From positions 3,717-46,708 of the forward strand of contig NZ_DAGX01000003.1 in the NCBI RefSeq assembly GCF_002498315.1: a DNA stretch of 42,992 nucleotides, written 5' to 3'. The translations under genes and the position numbers were made by a program. The notes beneath the pieces are model-generated. The model ran no database searches and was not told the DNA's origin. It was given only the letters and a program-made list of their open reading frames with translations. This DNA comes from Methanofollis sp. UBA420 (GTDB lineage: Archaea; Halobacteriota; Methanomicrobia; Methanomicrobiales; Methanofollaceae). Within the stretch, counting starts at the first letter, position 1, and each line of letters begins with the position of its first letter. Below, one piece after another: positions 7,527 to 15,471 of this stretch.

Positions 7527-7863
7527 ATATCTCCCTCCGGGTTCAGGTGTCGTCGTCACCATATCGTCTCCCCTCTGCCTGTTTCCGTTGAAATTCGGCG
7601 ACATTTCATATAAACATATGCAAATAATGCACTTTATTTTCAGGCCTCAGATCTCTTTTCCCTCCGTTTCGCCGGCTCTGGTCCGTGAATCCTCGCACTC
7701 CCGCGGGTACTGATCGGCCTGTCTCCTCTCTCCTCCCCGCCACGGTTTTCTTTTTCCAAATGGGGCAAATGCCGCTAAAATCATCCCGATTCCTCGAAAC
7801 GAATGGATTTGCCCGATCAGAAGGGAATAGTAGAAATATCACAAATTCCAATCTTTGTGTCCG
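7527..7863. other. divergent intergenic region, module A / SLC13 carrier
   Basis: About 340 bp between divergent genes. On the minus strand 7607-7615 reads gtttatatg, a TATA box placing the sensor transcript near 7585. On the plus strand the SLC13 start at 7864 has no clear Shine-Dalgarno and gaaatatca lies about 30 bp upstream, consistent with a leaderless message. The rest (7620-7800) shows no gene, RNA or repeat that I recognise. Confidence 0.45.
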
Positions 7864-9384
7864 ATGAAAAGTAGTATCGGGAGGGTCCTCGGGGTCCTTG
7901 TATTTCTGACCCTTGTGTTCGCTCCCATCGACGACACGCTGATCCCGACAGCGGCCAGATATGTCGCCGCGGTCACCCTCCTGATGATCATCTGGTGGAT
8001 CACGGAGGCGATCCCCCTGGAGGCGACGGCACTTCTGCCCGTGGTGCTCTTCCCCCTCCTCGGCGTCCTCAGCGCCAAAGAGGCGACGGCCCCGTACGCC
8101 GACAAGGTCATCTTCCTCTTTCTGGGCGGGTTCATCATCGCCATGTCCATGCAACGCTGGGGCCTCCACCGGCGTATCGCCTTAAACATCATCAACGTCG
8201 TCGGGACAAGCCCGCGACGGCTCATCCTGGGCTTCATGATCGCGACGGCCTTCCTCTCGATGTGGATCTCCAACACCGCCACCGCGATGATGATGATCCC
8301 GATCGCGATCGCGATCATCGCCACCATCATCCCCAATGCCAGTGCCACCCTGAAGAACATGACCGAGGAGCAGCGCGACTTCTGCGAGGCCCTCGTCATC
8401 TCCATCGCCTATGCCGCCAGCATCGGCGGTATCGGCACCCTCATCGGCACGCCGGCGAACGGCATCTTCGTCGCCCAGATGAAGACCCTCTTCCCTGCGG
8501 CCCCTACCATCGACTTCTTCTCCTGGATGAAATTCGGCGTGCCCCTGGTCGCTCTCTTCATCCCCATCACCTGGCTCTGGCTCAGTTACGGATCGTACCG
8601 CCACCTGCCCTCGAAGATCGCCCATGCGAGGGAGATCATCGACCACCAGATAGAGAGTATCGGGCCGATGACGAAGGGGGAGAAGTGGACGCTGGCCGTC
8701 TTCGTACTTGTCGCCCTTGCCTGGATCTTCGAGAAAACCAAGGACATCGGCGGCTTCGTGATCCCCGGCCTCGACATCATCTTCCCGGCCATCGACGACT
8801 CGACGGTTGCCATCGCCGGCGCCCTCCTCCTCTTCCTCCTTCCGGTGGACAGGAAGAAGGGGATCTTCACGATGGACTGGGAATGGGCGGTGAAGATCCC
8901 GTGGGGCATCCTCCTCCTCTTCGGCGGCGGTCTCTGTCTCTCGACCGCCTTCATCAAGAGCGGCCTTGCAAAGGTCATCGTCGACCAGATCGCGATCTTC
9001 GGCGCTCTCCCCATCGTCCTCCTCGTCCTCCTGGTGGCCATCAGCATCTCCCTCCTCACCGAGGTGACCTCGAACACGGCCGTCGCCTCCCTGATGATGC
9101 CGATCATGGCCGTCACCGCCGTCTCCATGAACATCCACCCGTACATGCTCATGCTCACCGCGGCGGTCTGCACCTCCATGGCCTTCATGCTCCCGGTGGC
9201 GACCCCTCCCAATGCCGTCGCCTACGCATCCGGCTACATCGACATGAAAGACCTGATGCGCTCGGGTTGGGTGCTCAATTTCGCCGGGGTCACCCTCTGG
9301 ACCCTCTTCCTCTTCACGGTCGTGATGTGGGCCCTTGGCTTCACCCCGGCCCTCCCCGACTGGGCGACGATGCCGGTCAAATGA
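7864..9384 (+). CDS. SLC13/DASS family anion:sodium symporter-like carrier
   Basis: A 506-residue membrane protein with roughly 11-13 helices. The two family repeats are visible: Trp-Ile-Ser-Asn-Thr-Ala-Thr-Ala-Met-Met near residue 139 and Val-Thr-Ser-Asn-Thr-Ala-Val-Ala-Ser near 400, each the Ser-Asn-Thr sodium/substrate-binding motif, plus the conserved Ile-Thr-Glu-Ala-Ile-Pro-Leu-Glu-Ala-Thr-Ala-Leu-Leu-Pro near 45 and Ala-Thr-Pro-Pro-Asn-Ala near 445. The family moves dicarboxylates, sulfate or phosphate with sodium. The ATG at 7864 is preferred over the in-frame TTG at 7855. It converges on, and overlaps by 8 bp, the OB-fold gene. Confidence 0.9.
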   Translation: MKSSIGRVLGVLVFLTLVFAPIDDTLIPTAARYVAAVTLLMIIWWITEAIPLEATALLPVVLFPLLGVLSAKEATAPYADKVIFLFLGGFIIAMSMQRWGLHRRIALNIINVVGTSPRRLILGFMIATAFLSMWISNTATAMMMIPIAIAIIATIIPNASATLKNMTEEQRDFCEALVISIAYAASIGGIGTLIGTPANGIFVAQMKTLFPAAPTIDFFSWMKFGVPLVALFIPITWLWLSYGSYRHLPSKIAHAREIIDHQIESIGPMTKGEKWTLAVFVLVALAWIFEKTKDIGGFVIPGLDIIFPAIDDSTVAIAGALLLFLLPVDRKKGIFTMDWEWAVKIPWGILLLFGGGLCLSTAFIKSGLAKVIVDQIAIFGALPIVLLVLLVAISISLLTEVTSNTAVASLMMPIMAVTAVSMNIHPYMLMLTAAVCTSMAFMLPVATPPNAVAYASGYIDMKDLMRSGWVLNFAGVTLWTLFLFTVVMWALGFTPALPDWATMPVK

Positions 9385-9736
9385 GGACAACGTCCGCGGC
9401 CGCCTTCACCACCACCTCTTTTTTCCCCTGATAGGTCTGGACCGTCCCGGCGACCTGCACCCTGTCGCCCTTCGCAAGGGCGACCCCCTGTGCCGCCGAA
9501 GCCGGGACGAAGACCTGCGTCCCGTTCACCTCCGCAATGAGATGGCCGCCGGCGAGCTCGCGCACATCCCCGACAGTGCCGGTGAGGAGGACGAAGCTGC
9601 CGTCGCCGGCGTCAGGTGTCCAGGGCGCGGCAAAGGCCGCGCTCCCCGCCGCGGCAAGTGCGGCATGCAGCCCGAGGAGGAGGGCAGATATTCCGAAAAG
9701 AATAATGAAAGCCTTTATTTCGGGAGATGCAAGCAT
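9377..9736 (-). CDS. membrane-anchored OB-fold protein
   Basis: A 119-residue protein: one N-terminal hydrophobic segment (residues 8-33), likely a signal anchor, then about 75 residues with the strand pattern of a small OB fold, including Leu-Leu-Thr-Gly-Thr-Val-Gly-Asp-Val-Arg, Phe-Val-Pro-Ala and Gly-Asp-Arg-Val-Gln-Val-Ala-Gly-Thr-Val. This resembles the nucleic-acid-binding OB family (tRNA_anti type) found exported in archaea. The binding partner is unknown. Its last 8 bp overlap the convergent carrier gene, so the two transcripts must overlap. Confidence 0.7.
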   Translation of the reverse strand: MLASPEIKAFIILFGISALLLGLHAALAAAGSAAFAAPWTPDAGDGSFVLLTGTVGDVRELAGGHLIAEVNGTQVFVPASAAQGVALAKGDRVQVAGTVQTYQGKKEVVVKAAADVVLI

Positions 9737-9754
9737 GATGTAATATTCTCATGC

Positions 9755-9798
9755 TTTTTATATATTGGCCGATACGTTCATATGTTAACGGTGTTAAC
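9755..9798 (+). promoter_or_regulatory. promoter and palindromic operator-like site before the winged-helix gene
   Basis: A TATA box (tttttatatat, 9755-9765) lies about 45 bp before the regulator start. Downstream of it two GTTAAC palindromes (9784-9789 and 9793-9798) are spaced by three bases, giving a 15-bp inverted repeat across the expected transcript start. The layout suggests autoregulation by the winged-helix protein; this is inference. Confidence 0.45.
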
Positions 9799-9806
9799 TA
9801 TTGATC

Positions 9807-10040
9807 ATGCACCCGACCACCCTCCCGCCTTCCTCCAGGAAGGTCCTGATCATCCTGGAGGACGGCGGTTCGATGACGCACAAGGACCTCGTCCGCTCCT
9901 CCAGCCTTGCCCCGAGGACTGTCAGGTATGCTCTGAAGCGGTTGAAGGACAACAACCTCATCATTGAGAAGTTCAACTTCAAGGACGCCCGCCAGATCAT
10001 CTACCAGTACAAGCCCCAGCAGGCCGCCGAAGCCGTCTGA
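9807..10040 (+). CDS. small winged-helix regulator (MarR/ArsR-like)
   Basis: A 77-residue protein that is little more than one winged helix: helix 1 Ser-Arg-Lys-Val-Leu-Ile-Ile-Leu, then Met-Thr-His-Lys-Asp-Leu-Val, a recognition helix with Ala-Pro-Arg-Thr-Val-Arg-Tyr-Ala-Leu-Lys-Arg-Leu (about residues 35-46), and a wing ending Gln-Ile-Ile-Tyr-Gln-Tyr. This is the style of short archaeal MarR-type regulators. The ATG at 9807 is chosen over a TTG two codons upstream. The GTTAAC palindrome just before it is the obvious candidate binding site. Neighbouring genes on either side are on the opposite strand, so its targets are not given by context. Confidence 0.8.
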   Translation: MHPTTLPPSSRKVLIILEDGGSMTHKDLVRSSSLAPRTVRYALKRLKDNNLIIEKFNFKDARQIIYQYKPQQAAEAV

Positions 10041-10067
10041 ACACAGCACGAGTCCCTCTTTTTCGCC

Positions 10068-10200
10068 CCGGCGAATCGCTCGCTCTCCGTTCGAGCGGAA
10101 GCCGTACTCTTCTGCCTGAACTCGCAGTTCGTTATCGCAAGCCGAAGGCTTTCTCGATCTTGCTGTCGCCCGTTGCCCCCGGTCCCCCAAACTTAGGACG
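10068..10200. repeat. dispersed intergenic repeat, diverged copy
   Basis: This stretch is built from short inverted pieces like those at both other repeat clusters: a ccgttcgagcggaag unit, ctgaactcgcagttcg (10117-10132, arms gaact/agttc), and agccgaaggctt (10142-10153), followed by ttctcgatc and a c-rich cccccggtcccccaaac tract. The order linker, small stem, c-rich tract matches the 36.96-37.03 kb copy in style though not base by base. No gene is present between the regulator and the phospholipase D-like gene. Confidence 0.45.
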
Positions 10201-10283
10201 GGGATGTGTTGGCAATCTCCCTCGTCGTGATCTCATCCTGTCTTCCCCGAAAAAATGACCCGCGGACTTTCGCGCCCTCCTCT

Positions 10284-11948
10284 TCACCACCTCATAATCC
10301 TTCTCGCGACATACAGGGCGGCGAAGAGGATCACGACGCCGACGGCAGCGACGATACGATAATCGAACCCCGCTTCTCCGCCGACCCTCGTCCCAGCCTC
10401 CCAGTCGGCCGCGAAGACGCGGGCGAAGTACGCCGCCGCCGCCGGGTGCTCGACGATCACCCCGGCCTCGCGGTTGAAGTCGGGGGAGTTGTCATTCCAG
10501 TTGATCGAGGAGACGAGCACGCTCCTGTCGTCCACGACCACCCCTTTCGTGTGGACCTTCTCCAGGTTCGCCGCCGCAAGGTCGACGCAGCGCGCCTCGA
10601 TCGGGAGGCCCTCACTCCGGGCAAACTCGTTGATCCAGGCCGCCATCTCGTCGTTGTCCTTCTCGCCCTCCACATTGAACCACGCGGAGTCCAGGAGCAC
10701 CTGCACGGAGACGCCGCGGCGCGAGGCATTGATCGCCTCGGTCAGGTACCGGTTCGGCCCTCCCGCGGTGCTGTTCGTGATATAGGCCTGCTCGATGAGG
10801 ACACGCTCCCCGGCCCCCGCGATCATCTGCCGCACGAGATCGCTCGTCTCCGGCGCGATCACCGGCGTCACCCTGGCGCCGTGAACGGTCTCGGGCGAGA
10901 ACCGCACCTCGTAGTTTCCGCCGCCCGTTGCCGCGACGTTCCCATCTTGCGGGGCCGGCACGACGTCGCCGCCGGTGCTGTCGGCCCGGTAGACCTCTGC
11001 GAAGTAGCCCGCGACCCCGGTGTCCTGCACCCACGCCCCCCAGCCGCGGTTCCCCCTCTTCCCTGCCTCGGGGATGCCGCTCTCCTTGAAGTTCTCCGAC
11101 ATGACAAGGACGCTCCTCCCGTCGACCACCATGTACTTCGCGTGGTCGAAGCGATAGCGGGCATGGACATCGCCCGCGGTCTCCATCATCATCACCGGGA
11201 CGCCGTGGCCGGCGAGCATCCGTGCGACGCCCTTCCCTTCGGCGCTGATCCCCCCGACCGGCCCGCCCTCGACAAGGATCGAGACATCGACCCCGCGGCC
11301 CGCGGCGCCGGTGAGCATCCCCGCGATGCCGGGGTGGGTGAACTCGTAGACATTCACGTCGATGCTCTCCCGCGCCGAGGTGACCGCGTCGGAGATCACC
11401 TCGTACGAGCAGTCGGGAGAGACGAAGAGGGTCACCGTGACGTTCTCGAAGGTCTGTGGGGCGAAGTCGGACTGGCCGATGAAGAAGGGCCGCGGGTCCC
11501 ATCTGCCGTCCACGAGAGTGTGGACCTGCCCCTGCCGCGGCACCACGTCGCCCGGCCACCCGACCTCCTGGACAACCGCCCCGCCGACAAGGAGGGTGAG
11601 ACTGTCCCTCTGGTTCGCGAGCCTGAAGTCCCCTCTCCTCTCCATGTCGGGGACCCCCGCATCGGTGTCGACGACCTCGTAGTCGGGGAGACGGCCGTGG
11701 GCCCTGACATACCCGGCCGCCTCCCGTGCGACAACGATACGCCCGTCAATAACGCTCCCCTCAGGGAAACGGACACTCCCCTCTCCATCGGAGATCTCGA
11801 TGCCGTGCAGGCTCCCGGCCCCGTCGAGGACGACGTACTCGTCGGGCTCGCCGGAAAGGTAGGGGTCGGGGCAGAACGCCACGATCTGGACCGCCCCGGC
11901 CGTCCCGGCGAGAAGAGCGAGGAGGAAGATGACGATGGCCGTCCGCAT
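10284..11948 (-). CDS. membrane-anchored phospholipase D family protein with lamin-tail-like N-terminus
   Basis: A 554-residue exported protein. Residues 1-19 are a signal peptide. Residues 20-135 resemble a lamin-tail-like beta domain (Pro-Asp-Pro, Glu-Pro-Asp-Glu-Tyr-Val, Ile-Ser-Asp-Gly-Glu-Gly, then Leu-Ala-Asn-x-x-Asp-x-Leu). Two PLD half-sites follow: His269-x-Lys271-x4-Asp276 and His466-x-Lys468-x4-Asp473, so both catalytic HxK motifs are intact. A single helix near residues 527-545 with Arg-Arg after it anchors the C-terminus, placing the catalytic part outside the cell. Family members cleave phosphodiesters in lipids or nucleic acids; the substrate here is unknown. The start is supported by ggaggaa 8 bp upstream. 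Confidence 0.88.
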   Translation of the reverse strand: MRTAIVIFLLALLAGTAGAVQIVAFCPDPYLSGEPDEYVVLDGAGSLHGIEISDGEGSVRFPEGSVIDGRIVVAREAAGYVRAHGRLPDYEVVDTDAGVPDMERRGDFRLANQRDSLTLLVGGAVVQEVGWPGDVVPRQGQVHTLVDGRWDPRPFFIGQSDFAPQTFENVTVTLFVSPDCSYEVISDAVTSARESIDVNVYEFTHPGIAGMLTGAAGRGVDVSILVEGGPVGGISAEGKGVARMLAGHGVPVMMMETAGDVHARYRFDHAKYMVVDGRSVLVMSENFKESGIPEAGKRGNRGWGAWVQDTGVAGYFAEVYRADSTGGDVVPAPQDGNVAATGGGNYEVRFSPETVHGARVTPVIAPETSDLVRQMIAGAGERVLIEQAYITNSTAGGPNRYLTEAINASRRGVSVQVLLDSAWFNVEGEKDNDEMAAWINEFARSEGLPIEARCVDLAAANLEKVHTKGVVVDDRSVLVSSINWNDNSPDFNREAGVIVEHPAAAAYFARVFAADWEAGTRVGGEAGFDYRIVAAVGVVILFAALYVARRIMRW

Positions 11949-11999
11949 ACTCTTCGTTCCTCCCCCCGGGTTTTTATAATCAGCCGGTCCACGCGGATC

Positions 12000-12590
12000 A
12001 TGGACCTGCCAGTCGTCGTCAAGGTCGGGGGGAGCCTGACAGACCGCGCCGCCGCCGTGGTCGGAGAGGTGCTCGACGCGGGGGTGCCGGCCCTGATCGT
12101 GCCTGGGGGCGGGCAGTTCGCCGACGCCGTCAGGACCCTCGCGCCGCCCGACACCCCGGCCCACTGGATGGCGGTCGCCGCCATGGAGGCCTACGGCTGG
12201 TACCTCTCCTCCTTCGGCATCCCGGTGACCGCCGACCTCGCCGTGCCCGAAGGCCCGGCGGTCTTCCTCCCCTATGCCGCCCTCAGGGCGCACGACCCCC
12301 TCCCGCACTCCTGGGCCGTCACCTCGGACACCATCGCCGCCTGGGCCGCCCGGGAGATCGGGGCCTCTCTCGTCCTTGTCAAGTCGGTGGACAGCCTGAC
12401 GCGCGGCGGCGTCCCCATCGCCGCAGTCCACGAGCCCTTCCCCTGCGACGAAGTCGACCCCCTCCTCCTCCCGTACCTCTTCGACCACCACATCTCCGCA
12501 CGGATCGTGAACGGCAGGGTCGAAGGGCGCCTCCTCCGACTCCTCGAAGGGGAGGCCGTCCCCTGTACCCGAGTCTATACGAGCATTTAA
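12000..12590 (+). CDS. mfnE: amino acid kinase family protein, probable MfnE (methanofuran synthesis)
   Basis: A 196-residue amino-acid-kinase-fold protein. The N-terminal Val-Val-Lys-Val-Gly-Gly-Ser-Leu-Thr and Ile-Val-Pro-Gly-Gly-Gly-Gln-Phe-Ala (about residues 32-40) bind ATP phosphates. The block Ser-Trp-Ala-Val-Thr-Ser-Asp near 102 and Ile-Val-Asn-Gly-Arg near 168 are those I associate with archaeal MfnE, which phosphorylates 5-(aminomethyl)-3-furanmethanol phosphate during methanofuran assembly. The symbol rests on these motifs and on the methanogen context; it is slightly shorter than the Methanocaldococcus enzyme. Divergent from the phospholipase D-like gene, it heads a run with the zinc ribbon and aEF-1 beta genes. 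Confidence 0.75.
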   Translation: MDLPVVVKVGGSLTDRAAAVVGEVLDAGVPALIVPGGGQFADAVRTLAPPDTPAHWMAVAAMEAYGWYLSSFGIPVTADLAVPEGPAVFLPYAALRAHDPLPHSWAVTSDTIAAWAAREIGASLVLVKSVDSLTRGGVPIAAVHEPFPCDEVDPLLLPYLFDHHISARIVNGRVEGRLLRLLEGEAVPCTRVYTSI

Positions 12591-12637
12591 TTGCACATAA
12601 GATGCAAAGATCACTAACTCTTAATTGGGGTTTATCT

Positions 12638-12799
12638 ATGGCTATGGAAAAATGCACGTCATGCAACGCACCCCTCTCTGAACGTGGTGCGACCAGGTTT
12701 AACTGTCCCGTCTGCGGGAACGAGATCAGGCGCTGTGCCCAGTGCAGGGAACAGAGCATCGCCTACACCTGCGAAAAATGCGGGTACCAGGGGCCATAA
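12638..12799 (+). CDS. small zinc-ribbon protein (HVO_2753 family)
   Basis: A 53-residue protein made of two zinc ribbons: Cys-x2-Cys, Cys-x2-Cys-Gly, Cys-x2-Cys-Arg and Cys-x2-Cys-Gly-Tyr pairs. It ends 2 bp before the aEF-1 beta start, the gene pair seen across Euryarchaeota, where the Haloferax homologue HVO_2753 has been studied as a small zinc-finger protein. The ATG at 12638 (with 12644 as an alternative) is favoured over 12602, because the upstream 12 residues lack family character. Likely cytoplasmic, nucleic-acid or ribosome-associated; the precise role is unknown. Confidence 0.85.
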   Translation: MAMEKCTSCNAPLSERGATRFNCPVCGNEIRRCAQCREQSIAYTCEKCGYQGP

Positions 12800-12801
12800 C
12801 C

Positions 12802-13062
12802 ATGGGAAAAGTCGCCGTCATTCTGAAACTCATGCCTGAATCAGCCGACATCCCGGTTGAAGACCTCAAGACGGCCATCAAGGCCACTGTTCAGGGCATT
12901 GACGACGTCAGAGAAGAACCGATCGGTTTCGGGCTCTTCGCTCTCAAGGTCGCCGCCATCATCGAGGATGAAGAAGGCGCCACCGACGCTCTGGAGTCGA
13001 AACTCGCCGCTGTCGAAGGCATTGCAAGCGCCGAGATCACCGACGTCAATCGGATGATCTGA
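12802..13062 (+). CDS. ef1b: translation elongation factor aEF-1 beta
   Basis: An 86-residue protein matching archaeal elongation factor 1-beta, the guanine-nucleotide exchange factor for aEF-1 alpha. Typical traits are the Met-Pro-Glu-Ser start region, Ile-Gly-Phe-Gly-Leu-Phe-Ala-Leu-Lys-Val in the middle (residues 34-43) and a Gly-Ile-x-Ser-Ala-Glu-Ile-Thr-Asp-Val-Asn-Arg end. Length is normal for the family. It follows the zinc-ribbon gene by 2 bp and its last 17 bp overlap the convergent malate dehydrogenase gene. Confidence 0.93.
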   Translation: MGKVAVILKLMPESADIPVEDLKTAIKATVQGIDDVREEPIGFGLFALKVAAIIEDEEGATDALESKLAAVEGIASAEITDVNRMI

Positions 13063-14008
13063 TCTCGTCCATTTTTTCCAGGACCTGTTGCGTGATCCCG
13101 CGGATCTTCTCGACCGAGGCGCGGAACGCGGCCAGTTCGTTCTCTTCGATCCTGATCGCCACAGGGAATACGCCCTCGCGGTTGACCCGTGCCGGTACGC
13201 CGATGCAGGTGTTCCCGACATTGTGGACCTCGCTTTTGATGTAACAGGAGACTGTGAGGATCCTGTTCTCGTTTGCAAGGACCGTCTGGATCAGGGTTGC
13301 GATGGCGTCGCCCGGCCCATAGACCGTTGCCCCGCTGTTTTTGATGATGAAACTGCCGCTGCTCTTGACCCTGTTCACCATATCCTCCATCGGGAGGCTG
13401 GAAAACGCCGGCAGGTTCGAGATCCTGATGCCGCCGATCGTCGTCGCGGACCAGAGCGGGACCATGCTCTCGCCGTGCTCGCCGATGATGCGTGTGTGGA
13501 CTTCGCTCACATGGACGTGGAAATAGTCGGCGATCAGTGCCTTCAGTCGCATCGAGTCCAGGTGGGTGCCCAGGCCGAAGACCTGTCTCGGGTCCATCCT
13601 CGAGTACCGGAGAAAGACCGCGGTCATCACGTCGACCGGGTTCGTGATCATGAGGACGATCGCTTCGGGAGCATGGCTGCCGACCTCTTCGGCTATCGGA
13701 GCAATGATCCGGGCGTTCCCGAGGGCGAGATCGATGCGGTCCTGTCCTTCCTGGCGCGGCACCCCTGCCGTGACCACGACGACGTCTGAGTCGGCATAGT
13801 CTTCGGGGCGTGTGCTCCAGGTAAAGGCCGTCCCTATCCCGCGTGCGGCGCACGAGTCCGTGAGATCATGACAGAGACCTGCAAGAGATTGTTCCCTGCC
13901 AGGCCGCCCCATGAGAAGCACCTCATCGACGTGAGGGATACCTGAGATGGAATGAGAAGCAAAAGAGCCAAGCCTTCCCGTGGCTCCGACAACAGTGACT
14001 TTTGACAT
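13046..14008 (-). CDS. mdh: malate dehydrogenase
   Basis: A 320-residue LDH/MDH-superfamily enzyme interconverting malate and oxaloacetate with NAD(P)H, here probably in the incomplete reductive branch of the citric acid cycle used for biosynthesis. The dinucleotide motif is Gly-Ala-Thr-Gly-Arg-Leu-Gly-Ser (residues 8-15). In Ala-Gly-Val-Pro-Arg-Gln-Glu-Gly-Gln-Asp-Arg the Arg after Pro is the residue that selects malate over lactate. Ile-Thr-Asn-Pro-Val-Asp and the catalytic Gly-Glu-His-Gly-Glu-Ser are intact. The gene shares its 3' end with aEF-1 beta and follows the SRP RNA on the same strand. Confidence 0.92.
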   Translation of the reverse strand: MSKVTVVGATGRLGSFASHSISGIPHVDEVLLMGRPGREQSLAGLCHDLTDSCAARGIGTAFTWSTRPEDYADSDVVVVTAGVPRQEGQDRIDLALGNARIIAPIAEEVGSHAPEAIVLMITNPVDVMTAVFLRYSRMDPRQVFGLGTHLDSMRLKALIADYFHVHVSEVHTRIIGEHGESMVPLWSATTIGGIRISNLPAFSSLPMEDMVNRVKSSGSFIIKNSGATVYGPGDAIATLIQTVLANENRILTVSCYIKSEVHNVGNTCIGVPARVNREGVFPVAIRIEENELAAFRASVEKIRGITQQVLEKMDEIRSSD

Positions 14009-14023
14009 GGGGATCAGTCAATT

Positions 14024-14330
14024 GGGGACGGGTCCTCGGTCGACAATACGTGCCTGCTCTTGTCCTGGCACTCCTTCTCCACCCCGCACCCCCATGGGCG
14101 CCGCACGTCCACGGTAAGTCTGCTCCCTTCCGGGCCTGAACCGGTCTCCGCGGTACGAGGTCTTTGCCCCCTACAGGGCATCGAGTCCTCTCCGTCGACC
14201 TCATGGGACAAGGTTTCTCAGTTGGAATACACAGGGCGCCAGCAGATCGCCAGAGCCTTCCTCGGACTTCGCCCTCCGCGTACCGGCGATTTCGGATCAC
14301 AGGTGACGCCGAGCCACCCAGGCTAGTCCC
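14024..14330 (-). ncRNA. ffs: signal recognition particle RNA (7S RNA)
   Basis: Read on the minus strand, about 307 nt begin ggggactagcctgggtggc and end gtcccc, so the two ends pair as helix 1 of archaeal SRP RNA. The diagnostic helix 8 text, ggttcaggcccggaagggag followed by cagacttacc, lies at about 14108-14137 and holds the asymmetric loop bound by SRP54. The 5' domain text (ccgaaatcgccgg, with ggcgaag after it) fits the Alu-like domain. The length equals the usual ~300-310 nt. Open frames crossing this stretch are spurious. It sits between the malate dehydrogenase and methyltransferase genes, all on the same strand. Confidence 0.93.
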
Positions 14331-14345
14331 CATATGTACTATGGC

Positions 14346-15362
14346 TCACGGGATAAATGCCTTCCCTCCACCCGCGCCGCGCCACGCGGAGAGCACTCCC
14401 CCACAGGCGTCAGGATCCTCCTTTCCGAAGATATCGAGGGCCGCGAGGGAGCGTTCGGGCCTCTCCAGCAGGGGAGGGAGGCGGGCGAGGTCGCCGTGGT
14501 AGACGAGGAGGTGCTGATCGCCCCATGCCTCGGCGATGAGGACGGGCTCGTCCCTGACCTCGGGGACCCTCTCCCTCTCTGCATGAATGGCGACTTCGTC
14601 GACGAGGAGGCTGCCCCTGTTTGCCTGGATATTGACCGCCGTCCAGAATGTGGCCGGGCCGTGGGCATCGCAGAAGACCACCTCGGGCACGCCGGCAAGG
14701 GCCGCGGCAATGCCGAGCGTCCCGGCGCCACAGCAGGCGTCGACGAAGGTATGGGGTGCCTGCCTGCCGATCTCCCTCTCGACCGCCCTGATCTTCGGGT
14801 TGAAAGGGCGGGGGAACTCGATGTGCGTCCGGGAAAGTTCCTTGTACACGACGACTTCCCCGATGGAGGTGGGGAAGATATTTGCCTGGACATCGCAGCC
14901 CGAGAGGAGCTCGTGGGCGGCCGGTCCGTCCCTGCCGAGGCCAGGGACTGCCCGGCCCGTCCGCACCACGCCCCGCACCTCGGGCACCTCGCGCACGATC
15001 CTCTCCGCTGCCCTGCGGTCGGGATAGGGGGAGAGGAGGACAAGGGACCTGTCCGGGAGGAAAGGGGGCGCGGCGAGGGCGAAGCCAGGGTGGACGACCG
15101 GCGTCCCCGCGGCTCGCAGGGGCTCGGTGCCGGCGATCGCCCCCTCCTCCCTGAGGACGAGGTAGATGGCGGCGAAGACATCGTCGATAAAACGCCGCCC
15201 ACAGGAGCAGGGGGCGGCCGGTTCATAGTTCTGCGGCAGGGGGGCCGCCTTGTCGAGGGGTGCGGCCCTGCATTCCCCGCAGGGGGAGAAGACCGCAGGT
15301 ACCATTCCGACGATCTCTTCCACGTCCCTGACGCACTCTCCTCCGCAGACCGGACACTGCAT
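14346..15362 (-). CDS. SAM-dependent methyltransferase with N-terminal zinc ribbon
   Basis: A 338-residue protein. The N-terminus has Cys-Pro-Val-Cys, a later Cys-Gly-Glu-Cys and Cys-Ser-Cys-Gly (residues 3-55), a likely metal-binding region. A Rossmann methyltransferase core follows, with motif I Phe-Val-Asp-Ala-Cys-Cys-Gly-Ala-Gly-Thr-Leu-Gly near residue 216 and Val-Val-Phe-Cys-Asp-Ala as the acidic end of strand 2. The type is reminiscent of PrmA-like or RNA methyltransferases, but a catalytic Asn-Pro-Pro-Tyr is absent, so the target is undefined. The promoter (minus-strand TATA near 15385-15395) is about 25-30 bp from the start, implying a leaderless message. Confidence 0.75.
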   Translation of the reverse strand: MQCPVCGGECVRDVEEIVGMVPAVFSPCGECRAAPLDKAAPLPQNYEPAAPCSCGRRFIDDVFAAIYLVLREEGAIAGTEPLRAAGTPVVHPGFALAAPPFLPDRSLVLLSPYPDRRAAERIVREVPEVRGVVRTGRAVPGLGRDGPAAHELLSGCDVQANIFPTSIGEVVVYKELSRTHIEFPRPFNPKIRAVEREIGRQAPHTFVDACCGAGTLGIAAALAGVPEVVFCDAHGPATFWTAVNIQANRGSLLVDEVAIHAERERVPEVRDEPVLIAEAWGDQHLLVYHGDLARLPPLLERPERSLAALDIFGKEDPDACGGVLSAWRGAGGGKAFIP

Positions 15363-15384
15363 GGACGCGCGTGGGGTGCGGCGG

Positions 15385-15425
15385 CATATAGTGTTTTACT
15401 CGCCTCTGCCGGCAAAACTCTATAT
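15385..15425. promoter_or_regulatory. divergent promoters, methyltransferase and lipoprotein genes
   Basis: Two TATA-like sites face opposite ways: catatagtgtttt (about 15385-15397) serves the minus-strand methyltransferase, and ctctatatg (about 15417-15425) serves the plus-strand lipoprotein, about 50 bp ahead of its start. Confidence 0.45.
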
Positions 15426-15471
15426 GTCGTGGACCGCATTCACCCTTCTCTCTCCGGAGGGGGAACACCAG

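Noticed and set aside
10206..11999. Plus-strand open frame of ~600 codons across the phospholipase D-like gene
   Set aside because: It is the antisense shadow of a high-GC gene; only the last 196 codons (from 12000) show a real family.
14060..14502. Small proteins within 14.0-14.5 kb
   Set aside because: They overlap the SRP RNA and the methyltransferase gene and have no recognisable sequence.
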